A stretch of 64,000 nt of DNA from Candidatus Hydrogenedentota bacterium (GTDB lineage: Bacteria > Hydrogenedentota > Hydrogenedentia > Hydrogenedentales > SLHB01). Below, one piece after another: positions 17,031 to 27,458 of the stretch; within the stretch, counting starts at the first letter, position 1; each line of letters starts with the position of its first letter. The position numbers were made by a program, and so were the translations under genes. The notes below the pieces were generated by a model. It worked only from the letters and a program-made list of their open reading frames with translations, was not told the origin of the DNA and did not search any database. The stretch lies in NCBI GenBank assembly GCA_020849535.1, contig JADLGB010000216.1, positions 62,001 to 126,000 of the forward strand. Direction: 5' to 3'.

Positions 17031-18719
17031 ATGCACGTTTCGCTGCTCGGTCGCCGTTGTCGTGCCCTGATCCTGGGCGCCTTCATTTCGGTTGCCACAA
17101 TCGCGCTGCCCGCGTCTGCCCAAGTGCCGGGCGTATTCGATGTCACCCAGCACGGCGCCGCCGGCGACGGGCAGACCGTGAACACCAAGGCCATCCAAGC
17201 CACCATCGATGCCTGTGCGCAGGCGGGCGGTGGATCGGTCGTGTTTCCCGCGGGACGGTATGTGTCTGGCACGGTCTTCCTCAAAGACAACGTGCGGCTG
17301 GAATTGGCCTCCGGCGCGGTGCTCTTGGGAAGCACCAACCTCGCCGACTACCCCATCACTCGCTGTGAGTTTCCCTCGCGCACGGATACCTACACCGCAC
17401 GAGCGCTCATCTGGGGCGAGGGGCTGCACAACGTCGGTATCAGTGGCCCCGGCACGATCGACGGTCAAGGCGCCGCATTCCGCGACTTTGAGGCCACTCC
17501 CGAGGAAATGGCCGCGCACACGGAAACCTACACTGCGGAAGGCCGCCACGTGCCCACCAAGAACTACTTCAACCGCCCGTACATCATCCGGCTGATCAGT
17601 TGCAGAGACGTTCTCATCGAAAACTTGACCCTGCTTAATTCCCCGATGTGGATGCAGCACTACCTCGATTGCGATTTCGTGACCCTGCGCGGCGTCAAAG
17701 TCATCAACCACGGCGCCGCCAATAACGACATGGTTGACATCGACTGCTGCCGCGATGTGGTCATCTCCGATTGCTTCGGAGACAGCGACGACGACGCCCT
17801 CACGCTCAAGAGCACCGGCGCACGCCCGACCGAGCGCGTCACGATCACCAATTGCGTCCTGGCCTCGCACTGCAACGCGATCAAGGCGGGCACGGAATCG
17901 GCCGGTGGCTTCAAGGACATTGCCATCAGCAATTGCGTGATCACGCGGTCCGTTCACGAGCATCTGGCCGGCAGGGCGGAAGGACTCGGAGGCATCGCTC
18001 TGGAGATCGTCGATGGCGGCACCCTCGACGGCGTGACCATTTCAAACATCACCGTCCAGGACACGACCGCTCCCATCTTCCTGCGTCTCGGCAATCGTGC
18101 GCGGCCCGCGAAGGTGTCGGATCCGAAGCCGGGCGTGGGGACCTTCAGAAACGTATCCATCAGCAATATCGTCGCGCGCGGCGCGTCGAGCACCGGCTGC
18201 GCCATTGCCGGCATACCGGGCCATCCCATCGAAAACGTCTCACTTTCAAACGTGCAGATGATCTTCGCGGGCGGCGGCACCGCCGAGCAAGCTGCAGCCA
18301 CAGTGCCGGAGAATGAAGACAAGTACCCGGAGAGCACGATGTTCGGCACGTTGCCCGCCTACGGCCTTTACGTACGCCATGTCACCGGCCTGAGTCTGAA
18401 CGACATCCAGCTCTCTACGGCCACTCCTGACCTGCGGCCCGCACTCGTGTGCGACGACGTGCGAGACCTCCGCGTCGAGGCGTTCCGGGCGGCCGTTATG
18501 CCCGATGCCATTGCGGCCGTGCTGCTGAACAACACATCCAATGTTCTCATTACCGGATCTCAGGCGGCAGAGGGCAGCACTTTCCTCCGCATGAACGGTA
18601 CCTGCGAGCGAGTATCGCTTCTCGGTAACGATCTAAGCCGCGCCCGCGTGCCCTTCTCCTCCGAGACCGAACCCGCGCCCGTATTGGTTTCCGGCAACAT
18701 CATGCCCGCGGGCGAATAG
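17031..18719 (+). CDS. Secreted GH28-type glycoside hydrolase (polygalacturonase-like)
   Basis: A 562-residue right-handed beta-helix enzyme with a Sec signal peptide (ending LPASAQ). The N-terminal FDVTQHGAAGDGQTVNTKAI segment is typical of pectate lyase-3/GH28 proteins. Active-site type motifs are NNDMVDID, DSDDDALTLKS and SHCNAIKAGTES, corresponding to the NTD, DD and GHG regions of polygalacturonases, with deviations (NND; SHC instead of GHG). It probably cleaves galacturonan- or rhamnogalacturonan-like polysaccharide outside the cell. The start at 17031 follows AGGGGGAGGA. The altered third motif makes the exact specificity uncertain. Confidence 0.85.
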   Translation: MHVSLLGRRCRALILGAFISVATIALPASAQVPGVFDVTQHGAAGDGQTVNTKAIQATIDACAQAGGGSVVFPAGRYVSGTVFLKDNVRLELASGAVLLGSTNLADYPITRCEFPSRTDTYTARALIWGEGLHNVGISGPGTIDGQGAAFRDFEATPEEMAAHTETYTAEGRHVPTKNYFNRPYIIRLISCRDVLIENLTLLNSPMWMQHYLDCDFVTLRGVKVINHGAANNDMVDIDCCRDVVISDCFGDSDDDALTLKSTGARPTERVTITNCVLASHCNAIKAGTESAGGFKDIAISNCVITRSVHEHLAGRAEGLGGIALEIVDGGTLDGVTISNITVQDTTAPIFLRLGNRARPAKVSDPKPGVGTFRNVSISNIVARGASSTGCAIAGIPGHPIENVSLSNVQMIFAGGGTAEQAAATVPENEDKYPESTMFGTLPAYGLYVRHVTGLSLNDIQLSTATPDLRPALVCDDVRDLRVEAFRAAVMPDAIAAVLLNNTSNVLITGSQAAEGSTFLRMNGTCERVSLLGNDLSRARVPFSSETEPAPVLVSGNIMPAGE

Positions 18720-18736
18720 CGTTAAGGCAGAGTCCA

Positions 18737-18761
18737 AAGGGGGAACGGGCGTTTCGCCCGT
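18737..18761. repeat. Mini-palindrome, copy 1 of a two-copy repeat
   Basis: AAGGGGGAACGGGCG, then TTT, then CGCCCGT. The same 25-bp unit, with one changed loop base, recurs at 50920-50944. It forms a 7-bp stem with a 3-nt loop. Confidence 0.75.
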
Positions 18762-18791
18762 ATGGGTCCGTTTCAGCCGCAGGAGTGCGCC

Positions 18792-19454
18792 ATGTCCGTA
18801 ATGAATATACACGAAGATCACGGTGTCCCCGGTACTGGCGTGTTGGACCTCATCCGCACCCACAAACGGCCCTTTCTGATTCTCAACGCATGCTACTACG
18901 GCCTCATCCTCTTTGGGATGCTGATTGCCATGGCCGACCCCTCGATCCGCGATCGTTTGCTCGAGAGCATTCGGGTCTCCCTCGAATCAGGGGTGTTCGC
19001 GCCGCTTGCTCGCGCATACACGGAAGGGCATTTCTTTACCGCCTTCGTGTTGACCTTTACCGTCAACCTGCTGCTTGGCAGTCTGCTTGTGATCAACGTG
19101 CCCAGTCTTGTCGTACCCTTCAGCGGGATCCTCTGGCTGTCTGTTCGCCCCGTTCTCTGGGGGATCTGCTTCTATCCCGTTGACCACGAATTGGGCTGGG
19201 GTGTGTACATTCACATGGGCACGCTCCTGCTCGAGGGACAAGGGTACGTGTTGGCCGCCTTCGCGGCCTATCTGCAGGGCAGGTCCTTTCTCTCTCCGCG
19301 CAGCATGGGCGCCGTGACCCATGGTGAAGGCTACGTACTGGGGCTGCACCATTCTGTGAGGCTTTACGCCGCCGTGTCCTTGACGCTGCTCGTAGCAGCC
19401 GCCTATGAAGCCTTTACCGTGATCTATATCGTCCCTCATCTCTTGCCGCAATGA
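18792..19454 (+). CDS. Multi-spanning membrane protein, unknown function
   Basis: A 220-residue integral membrane protein with about five hydrophobic segments (near residues 31-50, 79-100, 104-130, 140-165 and 195-215). The layout, with LLGSLLVINVPSL in the centre and a GTLLLEGQGYVLAAFAAYLQG helix later, is reminiscent of SpoIIM-like proteins, but I would not assign it. ATG 18792 follows AGGAG at 6 nt. It stands alone on the plus strand after the GH28 gene. Confidence 0.72.
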   Translation: MSVMNIHEDHGVPGTGVLDLIRTHKRPFLILNACYYGLILFGMLIAMADPSIRDRLLESIRVSLESGVFAPLARAYTEGHFFTAFVLTFTVNLLLGSLLVINVPSLVVPFSGILWLSVRPVLWGICFYPVDHELGWGVYIHMGTLLLEGQGYVLAAFAAYLQGRSFLSPRSMGAVTHGEGYVLGLHHSVRLYAAVSLTLLVAAAYEAFTVIYIVPHLLPQ

Positions 19455-19835
19455 CCCGGTGCCGGCCTGCGCCGGGAAAGCGTGAATGTGCGCGAAGATC
19501 CCTGGAGTGGGAAAGGCTGCAACCGGGTGTCACGCCTGAAGTCTCAAATCTGAGATCTCAGATTCGGAGATCCGGGATATCAGACTGTTCGAGCCGACGA
19601 TGCTGCAGCCCATATTTGAAAATCTGGTGCACGATACTCGTTGACAAACATGATCGCGTCTGTGCGGAATGAACGGACCGTGCCGCGGCGGGCCTCCAAC
19701 CCGATCACGGCCAGATTCGCTCACTCCCATTTGACTTTTAAGTGCTGCAATTGCTAAGGTTCGGCACTTTCGTGGCACGATGCCGCACGCGTCTTTTCCC
19801 GGCGCAGCGTTTCAAAACCCCGGCAAGGCAACCAC
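19455..19835. other. Leader region upstream of the trp operon
   Basis: This 381-bp stretch is upstream of trpD. It contains an 18-bp perfect palindrome, AATCTGAGATCTCAGATT (19547-19564), and TTGACT at 19731-19736, which could be a -35 but has only a poor -10 (CTAAGG). I looked for a trp leader peptide with tandem Trp codons and an attenuator and found none. No credible gene. Confidence 0.45.
19547..19564. promoter_or_regulatory. 18-bp perfect palindrome upstream of trpD
   Basis: AATCTGAGATCTCAGATT reads the same on both strands. It lies about 270 bp before trpD. It could be an operator or a small repeat; no partner copy was found in the window. Confidence 0.4.
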
Positions 19836-20855
19836 ATGATTCAAGAAGCCATCGCGACCCTTATCGAAGGGCGGAATCTGGCCCGGCACGAGGCCGCTGA
19901 GGCCTTGCGCGATATTATGACGGGCCAGGCCACCCCCGCGCAGATTGGCGCTTTTCTTGTCGCCCTGCGCATGAAAGGGGAGACGGTGGAGGAGATCACC
20001 GGGCTCGCTGAAACGATGCGCTCCCTGGCCACCGGGGTTATGGCCAAACGGCGGCCCCTGGTCGATACCTGCGGCACGGGCGGTGACCGTCTGGGCACCT
20101 TCAATGTATCCACCACCGCGGCATTCGTCGTGGCCGGAGCCGGGATCGCCGTGGCAAAGCACGGCAACCGCAGCGCCAGCAGCGTCTGCGGCAGCGCCGA
20201 CGTGCTCGAAGCACTCGGCGTCCGGATCGACGCGACCGCGGAAAAGGTGGCCCAGTGTATCGACGAGATCGGCATTGGATTCCTCTTCGCGCGCACGCTC
20301 CACACCGCGATGCAAAACGTCGCAGGGCCGCGCAAGGAATTGAAAGTCCGCACCGTTTTTAATCTTCTTGGCCCGTTGACCAATCCCGCGGGCGCATGTG
20401 GCCAGGTCATCGGCGTGCCCGACGCCATGCTGGTGGAATTGCTTGCGCAGTCGCTGGCCCTCCTGGGCACGCGCAGAGCCTTTGTGGTCTCAGGCCATGA
20501 TGGTCTGGACGAACTCACGTTGACGGGTAAGTCCCATGTGGCCGAAGCTTCCCAAGGTCACGTGAAAACCTACGACATCGCGCCGGAGCAATTTGGCCTG
20601 GAACGCGCGCCGCTCTCCGCCGTGCTTGGCGGGGATGTAATGACCAATGCCGCCATTCTGCGCGGGGTGCTGGAAGGGAAGCCAGGTCCGTGCCGCGATA
20701 TTGTGCTTTTGAACGCCGCAGCGGGTATTCTTGCGGGTCAGGATGGCGAGCCCGATTGGAAAGGCGCGATCGAACTCGCGCGTCAGTCCATCGACACGGG
20801 AGCAGCTCTATCCAAGTTGGAGTCTCTCGTCTCGGTGTCGAACCGCGCCGCATGA
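19836..20855 (+). CDS. trpD: Anthranilate phosphoribosyltransferase TrpD
   Basis: A 339-residue cytoplasmic enzyme that joins anthranilate to PRPP in the second step of the tryptophan branch. CGTGGD (79-84) and KHGNR (108-112) are the PRPP and anthranilate site motifs, and the helical N-terminal dimer domain is intact. Length is normal, with no fused TrpG domain. It opens the run trpD-trpC-trpF-trpB-trpA. trpE and trpG are not next to it. Confidence 0.97.
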   Translation: MIQEAIATLIEGRNLARHEAAEALRDIMTGQATPAQIGAFLVALRMKGETVEEITGLAETMRSLATGVMAKRRPLVDTCGTGGDRLGTFNVSTTAAFVVAGAGIAVAKHGNRSASSVCGSADVLEALGVRIDATAEKVAQCIDEIGIGFLFARTLHTAMQNVAGPRKELKVRTVFNLLGPLTNPAGACGQVIGVPDAMLVELLAQSLALLGTRRAFVVSGHDGLDELTLTGKSHVAEASQGHVKTYDIAPEQFGLERAPLSAVLGGDVMTNAAILRGVLEGKPGPCRDIVLLNAAAGILAGQDGEPDWKGAIELARQSIDTGAALSKLESLVSVSNRAA

Positions 20856-20901
20856 TGCGCATGGCGCACCGGCGGCCGCACAGGGGTCTTTCGGAAACCG
20901 T

Positions 20902-21684
20902 ATGATTCTCGACGAGATTTGCGCGCACAAACGAGAAGAGGTCGACGCTCAGAAGAAGCGCGTCGGCCTATCTGAGCTTGAAGACCGGATCGCCCTGCGC
21001 AGGAAACCTCGCGATTTTCGTAGTGCGCTTCGCAAATCCGGTATGAGCCTCATCGCCGAAGTGAAGCGCGCTTCGCCCACCATGGGCACCTTCCTCGCCG
21101 ACGTGGACCCCGCCGAGATTGCTGGGGTTTATACCCAGGGTGGCGCTCGCGCCATCAGCGTTCTTACCGATGAGCGCTTCTTCAAAGGCTCTCTCGCTGA
21201 TTTGGCGGCCGTCCACCAAGCGGTCGCGGTGCCATGCCTACGCAAGGAATTCATCATCGACGAATACCAGATCTACGAAGCCCGCGCCGCCGAGGCCGAT
21301 GCTATTCTGCTGATTGTGCGGATTCTATCCGATCAGCAACTGAGCGACTACCAGAAGCTCGCCCAGTCCCTGGGCATGAGCGTCCTCGTCGAGACTCACG
21401 ATGCCGACGAGATAGAACGCGCCATGAAAGCAAAAGCGCATATCATCGGTATTAATAACCGGGATCTCTCCACGTTCACCGTGGATATCAACACGACTCT
21501 GGCCCTGAAGCGTCTGGTGCCTGGGGGGTATGTTTTGGTCAGCGAGAGCGGCATCCATACCCGCGAGCACGTGCGGCGGCTGGAGGACGGCGGTATCGAC
21601 GCGATCCTAGTTGGTGAGGCATTGGTAAAGAGCGGCAATATCACGGCGAAGATTCACGAACTGCTCGGCCACGACGAGAAGTGA
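20902..21684 (+). CDS. trpC: Indole-3-glycerol phosphate synthase TrpC
   Basis: A 260-residue TIM barrel that converts CdRP to indole-3-glycerol phosphate. Family motifs are IAEVKRASP (51-59), the LRKEFIIDEYQIYEARA catalytic-lysine strand, GINNRDLSTF and LVSESGI. ATG 20902 is used because the barrel's N-terminal helix MILDEICAHKREEV begins here; the frame is open further upstream into trpD but lacks family sequence. The gap to trpD is 46 nt and to trpF 24 nt. Confidence 0.96.
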   Translation: MILDEICAHKREEVDAQKKRVGLSELEDRIALRRKPRDFRSALRKSGMSLIAEVKRASPTMGTFLADVDPAEIAGVYTQGGARAISVLTDERFFKGSLADLAAVHQAVAVPCLRKEFIIDEYQIYEARAAEADAILLIVRILSDQQLSDYQKLAQSLGMSVLVETHDADEIERAMKAKAHIIGINNRDLSTFTVDINTTLALKRLVPGGYVLVSESGIHTREHVRRLEDGGIDAILVGEALVKSGNITAKIHELLGHDEK

Positions 21685-22294
21685 CAAGCAGACGGAAGGA
21701 GTCCGGTCATGGCGGACTACGTTCCCAAGGTAAAGATATGCGGCATCACCACGCTGGAGGATGCATTGTTCTGCTGTGAAGCAGGGGCGGACGCGCTCGG
21801 GTTCAATTTCGCTCCGGAGGCGAAGGCGCGCAACCGCTACATCGATCCCGACGATGCCTTGCGCATCGCCGAGCAATTGCCGCCCATGATTCTGACCGTA
21901 GCGGTGTGTGTGAATGAACCCATTACAATAGTCACCGACTACCTGTCTTTTCTTGATCGTGTGCAGTTGCATGGCGAGGAAAGCGCGGAGTTTTGCGCCC
22001 CGCTCGGGTACCGGGCCATCAAGGCGTTTCGCGCCGCGCCGGAGTTCAAGCTAGACTCCATGCGGGCGTTTTCCGCGGGTGCCTACTTGCTGGACGCCTG
22101 GGTGCCGGACTCGCGCGGCGGCACCGGGAAGACCTGTGACTGGGAGCTGGCCCGTGAGGCGGTAGCCTTGGGCAAACCCCTGATTCTCGCGGGAGGCCTC
22201 ACGCCCGCGAACGTCGCCGAGGCGGTGCGCCAGGTGCGTCCCTACGGCGTGGACACGGCCGGCGGCGTCGAATCGGCGCCTGGAAAGAAGGATC

Positions 22295-23532
<1,238 letters not shown>

Positions 23533-23536
<4 letters not shown>

Positions 23537-24351
23537 ACCGGATTGATGCACGTTTCAAATGGCTCGCGGAGCGTAAGCTCTCCGCGTTTATCCCCTATGT
23601 CACCGCGGGAGATCCCACACTGGGCCGGACCGCCGAAGTTGTCCTCGAGCTGGAGAAGGCGGGCGCCGATATTGTCGAACTGGGCATTCCCTTTTCCGAC
23701 CCAATCGCCGATGGCGTGGTCAACCAAGAAGCGGCATTCCGTGCCCTCAAGCACAATGTCAGTCTGCACGACGTGATCGGCATGGTGACTTGGCTGAGGA
23801 AGTCCACGGAGATTCCCTTGCTCCTGTTCACGTACTACAATCCCGTGCTCGCCTACGGCGTCGAGCAGTTTGCCAAGGACTGCAAGGACGCGGGCGTGGA
23901 TGGCGTTCTATGCGTGGATCTGCCTCCCGAGGAAGACCCTGACTACAAGCGCTGCCTCGATGCGGCGGGAGTCGCGACGGTCTTCCTGATCACGCCGACC
24001 AGTTCGCCGGAGCGTGTGGAGTTGTTGGCGAAGAGTTCCACCGGTTTCGTTTATTATGTGTCGCGAACCGGCGTCACGGGAGAGCGTGTCAGCATGGAGC
24101 AGAGCGTGAAGGGGGCCGTTGAGTCCATCAAGCGCCACACCTCCACGCCCGTGGCCGTGGGCTTCGGCATCTCGACTCCCGCGCAGTCCGCCGAAGTCGC
24201 CGGTTACGCGGATGGCGTCATTGTGGGCAGCGCCATCGTCCGCATGATCGGGGAGCTGGGTGACCAGCCTGAGATGCCCGCCAAGGTGGGGGCCTTTGTG
24301 AAGACCCTGGCCGATGCGGCGAAATCGATCAATGTGGGCGTTCATGTATGA
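23533..24351 (+). CDS. trpA: Tryptophan synthase alpha subunit TrpA
   Basis: A 272-residue TIM barrel that splits indole-3-glycerol phosphate and channels indole to TrpB. The catalytic residues appear at the classical positions E49 (ADIVELGIPFSDP) and D60 (PIADGVV), and FIPYVTAGDP is near the N-terminus. It starts with GTG in a 4-nt overlap with the trpB stop. Prepilin peptidase follows after 32 nt. Confidence 0.97.
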
Positions 24352-24383
24352 GCGCCGGCCATTATTCTTGAAGTGGGGATCGC

Positions 24384-25247
24384 ATGAACACAGAAGGTCT
24401 TGATATCCAGGCTCTCGACACGCTGCTTTATGTCTGCACCTTTCTCATCGGCTCCATGGTGGGGAGCTTCCTCAATGTGTGCGTTTACCGCATTCCCGCG
24501 GGGCTTTCCATCGTGAAGCCGCGCTCGCGGTGTCCCAAGTGCGAGCAGATGATTGCCTGGTACGACAACATCCCCATGGTGAGTTGGCTCTTGCTTGGCG
24601 CCAAGTGCCGCAACTGCAAAGCCCCAATCAGTTGGCAGTATCCCCTCGTCGAGGCCATCACCGCCTTCCTGTTCCTGGCCGTCTATTGGCAATACCGCCT
24701 TACCCTCGCGACGCCCGTCTATATGGCACTCGCCGCGGCCCTCGTGTTGGTTACATTCGTGGATCTGACGGATTGGACCATCCCGAATGAAGTCACTTTT
24801 CCCGGTATGCCATTAGGCATCGCTTTCTCACTCGTGGCCATGTTCTATCCAGACAGTGGCTTGGTCGTGCTGGGATCCTTTGAGCCTGTGTTCAACGCCC
24901 TCATCGGACTTTTCGTAGGTGGCGGCATACTATACGCCCTCGACAAGGTCACCTTGATATTGCTGAAGAAACGCGGCATGGGCTTTGGCGACGTGAAGCT
25001 GCTCGCCATGCTCGGCGCGTTCTTCGGGTATCCCGGGGTCGTGCTCATCATCATGATCGCTTCCCTCATCGGCAGTGTCATCGGTATCGCGTTCATCGTG
25101 GCCAATCGCTCCAAGAGCGAAGAGCACGGCGGCCACTACCTGCCGTTTGGCCCGTATCTCGCTTTTGGCGGACTGATTGTCATGCTGTTCGGCCAAGGCA
25201 TCTACGACTGGTACATGGCCTATCTCGGCCTCACCCCGGCCCTCTAG
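24384..25247 (+). CDS. pilD: Prepilin peptidase / N-methyltransferase (type IV leader peptidase)
   Basis: A 287-residue polytopic inner-membrane aspartic protease that cleaves and N-methylates type IV prepilins and pseudopilins. The cytoplasmic methyltransferase region has the Cys tetrad C50, C53, C75, C78, and the two catalytic aspartates are in VDLTDWTIPNEVT (D127 or D130) and GMGFGDVK (D203). About seven transmembrane helices follow. Its likely local substrates are the pseudopilins at 13.3-15.7 kb. It is embedded in the trp-aroC run with only 25-32 nt gaps. Confidence 0.95.
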   Translation: MNTEGLDIQALDTLLYVCTFLIGSMVGSFLNVCVYRIPAGLSIVKPRSRCPKCEQMIAWYDNIPMVSWLLLGAKCRNCKAPISWQYPLVEAITAFLFLAVYWQYRLTLATPVYMALAAALVLVTFVDLTDWTIPNEVTFPGMPLGIAFSLVAMFYPDSGLVVLGSFEPVFNALIGLFVGGGILYALDKVTLILLKKRGMGFGDVKLLAMLGAFFGYPGVVLIIMIASLIGSVIGIAFIVANRSKSEEHGGHYLPFGPYLAFGGLIVMLFGQGIYDWYMAYLGLTPAL

Positions 25248-25272
25248 GCCCATCTTCACGGGAGATAGCGTT

Positions 25273-26448
25273 TTGCTTCGATTTCTGACAGCGGGTGAAT
25301 CCCACGGACGCGGTGTGTTCTGTATGCTGGATGGTTTTCCCGCCGGCTTGCGCGTGCAGCCCGAAGACATCAACTTCTGGCTCGCCGAACGCCAGAAAGG
25401 CTACGGGCGCGGCGGCCGTCAGCGCATCGAGAAGGACGAAGTCGACATGCTCGCCGGCATGCGCGGCGGCGTCACGTTGGGCGGCCCGCTCCTCATGGCG
25501 GTCTGGAACCGCGACTTCAAGAATTGGACCGATGCGATGGACCCGTGGAAGCGTTCGACCGGCCCGCGCGCCACGAAGATTGTCCAGCCCCGTCCGGGAC
25601 ACGCCGACCTTGTCGGCGCAATGAAGTATGAACTCGATGACTGCCGCAACGTCCTCGAACGCGCCTCCGCCCGCGAGACCGCGGGCCGCGTCGCGGCGGG
25701 CGCCCTCTGCCGCAAGCTGCTCGCGGAATTTGGCGTTGACCTCGCCGGACACGTCACGCAGATCGGACCCGTCGTCGCAAAGACCGATAAGGTTCCTTCG
25801 CAGGATATTCGCAAGATCTCCATGAAGTCCCAGGTGCGTTGTTGCGACAAAGAGGCTGGCGTCAAGATGATCGCCGCCATCAAGCAGGCCAAGCGCGACA
25901 AGGATTCGCTGGGCGGCGTCGTCGAGGTGCGCACGTGGGGGCTTCCCCCTGGCATCGGCACGTACACACAGTGGGACCGCAAACTCGATGCGCGCATCTG
26001 CCAGGCTATGATGAGCATTCAGGCGGTGAAGGGCGTTGAGGTTGGCATTGGGTTCCGCGGCGCAGGCCGCGCAGGCAGCCAGTTCCATGATGAGATCGTC
26101 TACTCCTCCGAAGAGCGAGTGGGCGGTCACTACCGCCGCCTGTCGAACAACCTTGGCGGCACCGAAGGCAGCATGACTACCGGCGAAGACCTCGTCGTGC
26201 GCGTCATGAAGAAGCCCATCTCCACGTTGATGAAGCCGTTGCGCAGTGTGAACATGGAAACGCGCGAGCCCGCGCTCGCCGTGCTCGAACGCAGCGATAC
26301 GTGCGCCGTGCCTGCGTTGGCTATCATCGTGGAAAGTGCCCTCGCCATCGTGCTTGCGGAGTTCTTCATCGAAAAGTTTGGCGGGGACACCGTCAACGAA
26401 ATGAAGCGCAATTTCGACGCGTACGTCGTCTCTGTCAATAAACGATGA
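25273..26448 (+). CDS. aroC: Chorismate synthase AroC
   Basis: A 391-residue FMN-dependent enzyme making chorismate, the precursor of tryptophan. GESHGRGV at the N-terminus, RPGHADLVGAMKY, the SARETAGRVAAGA segment and the FRGAGRAGSQFHDEI region are family motifs. The start is a TTG at 25273: GGGAGAT lies 7 nt upstream and the product then begins LLRFLTAGESHG. In-frame ATG codons upstream lie inside pilD and are implausible. The stop overlaps the next gene by 4 nt. Confidence 0.96.
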   Translation: MLRFLTAGESHGRGVFCMLDGFPAGLRVQPEDINFWLAERQKGYGRGGRQRIEKDEVDMLAGMRGGVTLGGPLLMAVWNRDFKNWTDAMDPWKRSTGPRATKIVQPRPGHADLVGAMKYELDDCRNVLERASARETAGRVAAGALCRKLLAEFGVDLAGHVTQIGPVVAKTDKVPSQDIRKISMKSQVRCCDKEAGVKMIAAIKQAKRDKDSLGGVVEVRTWGLPPGIGTYTQWDRKLDARICQAMMSIQAVKGVEVGIGFRGAGRAGSQFHDEIVYSSEERVGGHYRRLSNNLGGTEGSMTTGEDLVVRVMKKPISTLMKPLRSVNMETREPALAVLERSDTCAVPALAIIVESALAIVLAEFFIEKFGGDTVNEMKRNFDAYVVSVNKR

Positions 26449-27437
26449 CTGCTGGCCCGCCGCATCCCCATATCGTTCCCATCTCTCTTCCAACACCGTT
26501 TCCAATTGGGCCGGTGAATGCGTTTCTCCTGCGCAGTGATGCTCTCGTTCTTGTGGATACTGGCCCCGGCACGGATGCCGCCTACGAAGCCCTCACGCGG
26601 GCGCTGCGCGAGCAGCAGGTGTCGATATCAGACCTCGAAGCCATTCTCGTTACTCACGGGCATGTCGATCATGTCGGCCTGCTGGGCCGTCTAGTCGAAG
26701 AGTCCGGCGCGAAGGTCTATGCGCACTCCACATCCATCATGGCGCCGGAAGAAAAGGAAGCGTGGGAGGGACGTTCCCGGGTCTTCTTGCGAGGGATACT
26801 CCAAACATTCGGTGCGCCTCCCGAAATCCTGGCTGCTACCGAAAGAGCGCGCGACGAAGTGAAGGCCATGGCCTCGCGGGTGAATCTGGACTTCCCGCTC
26901 CAGCACGGTGATACCGCCCTCGGCTTCGAAGTCCACCACGTCCCCGGACATTCGGCCTCGGACACGCTCTTTCTCGACCGCGCGCGCCGCTTGGCCTTCA
27001 CCGGCGATCACATTCTTCGAAGAGTCACTCCCTCGCCCTTACTGCGCCAATCGCGCGAAACGGGGGAGAGGATTCGCAGCCTCCCCGAATATCTCACCTC
27101 GCTTCGCCACACGTATGAACTGGACATCCAAGTCTCCTATCCCGGGCACGGCGATCCATTCAAGGGACATCGGGAAATCATCGACAGCGCCTTCGCGCGT
27201 CTGGAGAAGAGAACCAACAAGGTGCGCGCCCTCCTGGGGGAGCGGCCCATGACCCCCTACGAGGTCTGTAAGCGCCTTTTCCCAGAAATCGACGATCACA
27301 ACACCTACGTGGGCATGGCCGTCGCTGTCGGGCATCTCGACGTCCTCGAGGATCGCGGCGAAGCCGTTTCCCTCATCCGCGACAGCATCGTGTACTATGC
27401 TCTCACGAACACAAGTACTCTCAAAGAAAACGTCTGA
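26445..27437 (+). CDS. Metallo-beta-lactamase fold hydrolase (LACTB2/glyoxalase-II-like)
   Basis: A 330-residue MBL-fold protein. THGHVDHVG (H71-H76) gives the HxHxDH zinc motif, with further ligands in VPGHSASD and FTGDH and a later YPGHGDPF. The C-terminal winged-helix-like part (MTPYEVCKRLFPEID) resembles the LACTB2-type extension. Likely a thioester or phosphoester hydrolase; the substrate is unknown. The ATGA overlap with aroC shows co-translation. Confidence 0.88.
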   Translation: MTAGPPHPHIVPISLPTPFPIGPVNAFLLRSDALVLVDTGPGTDAAYEALTRALREQQVSISDLEAILVTHGHVDHVGLLGRLVEESGAKVYAHSTSIMAPEEKEAWEGRSRVFLRGILQTFGAPPEILAATERARDEVKAMASRVNLDFPLQHGDTALGFEVHHVPGHSASDTLFLDRARRLAFTGDHILRRVTPSPLLRQSRETGERIRSLPEYLTSLRHTYELDIQVSYPGHGDPFKGHREIIDSAFARLEKRTNKVRALLGERPMTPYEVCKRLFPEIDDHNTYVGMAVAVGHLDVLEDRGEAVSLIRDSIVYYALTNTSTLKENV

Positions 27438-27458
27438 TACGACGGAGCACTTCACAGG

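Noticed and set aside
19455..19835. trp attenuator/leader peptide
   Set aside because: No short frame with tandem Trp codons and no terminator/antiterminator pair next to trpD.
25231..26505. 424-residue minus-strand frame
   Set aside because: Antisense to aroC.
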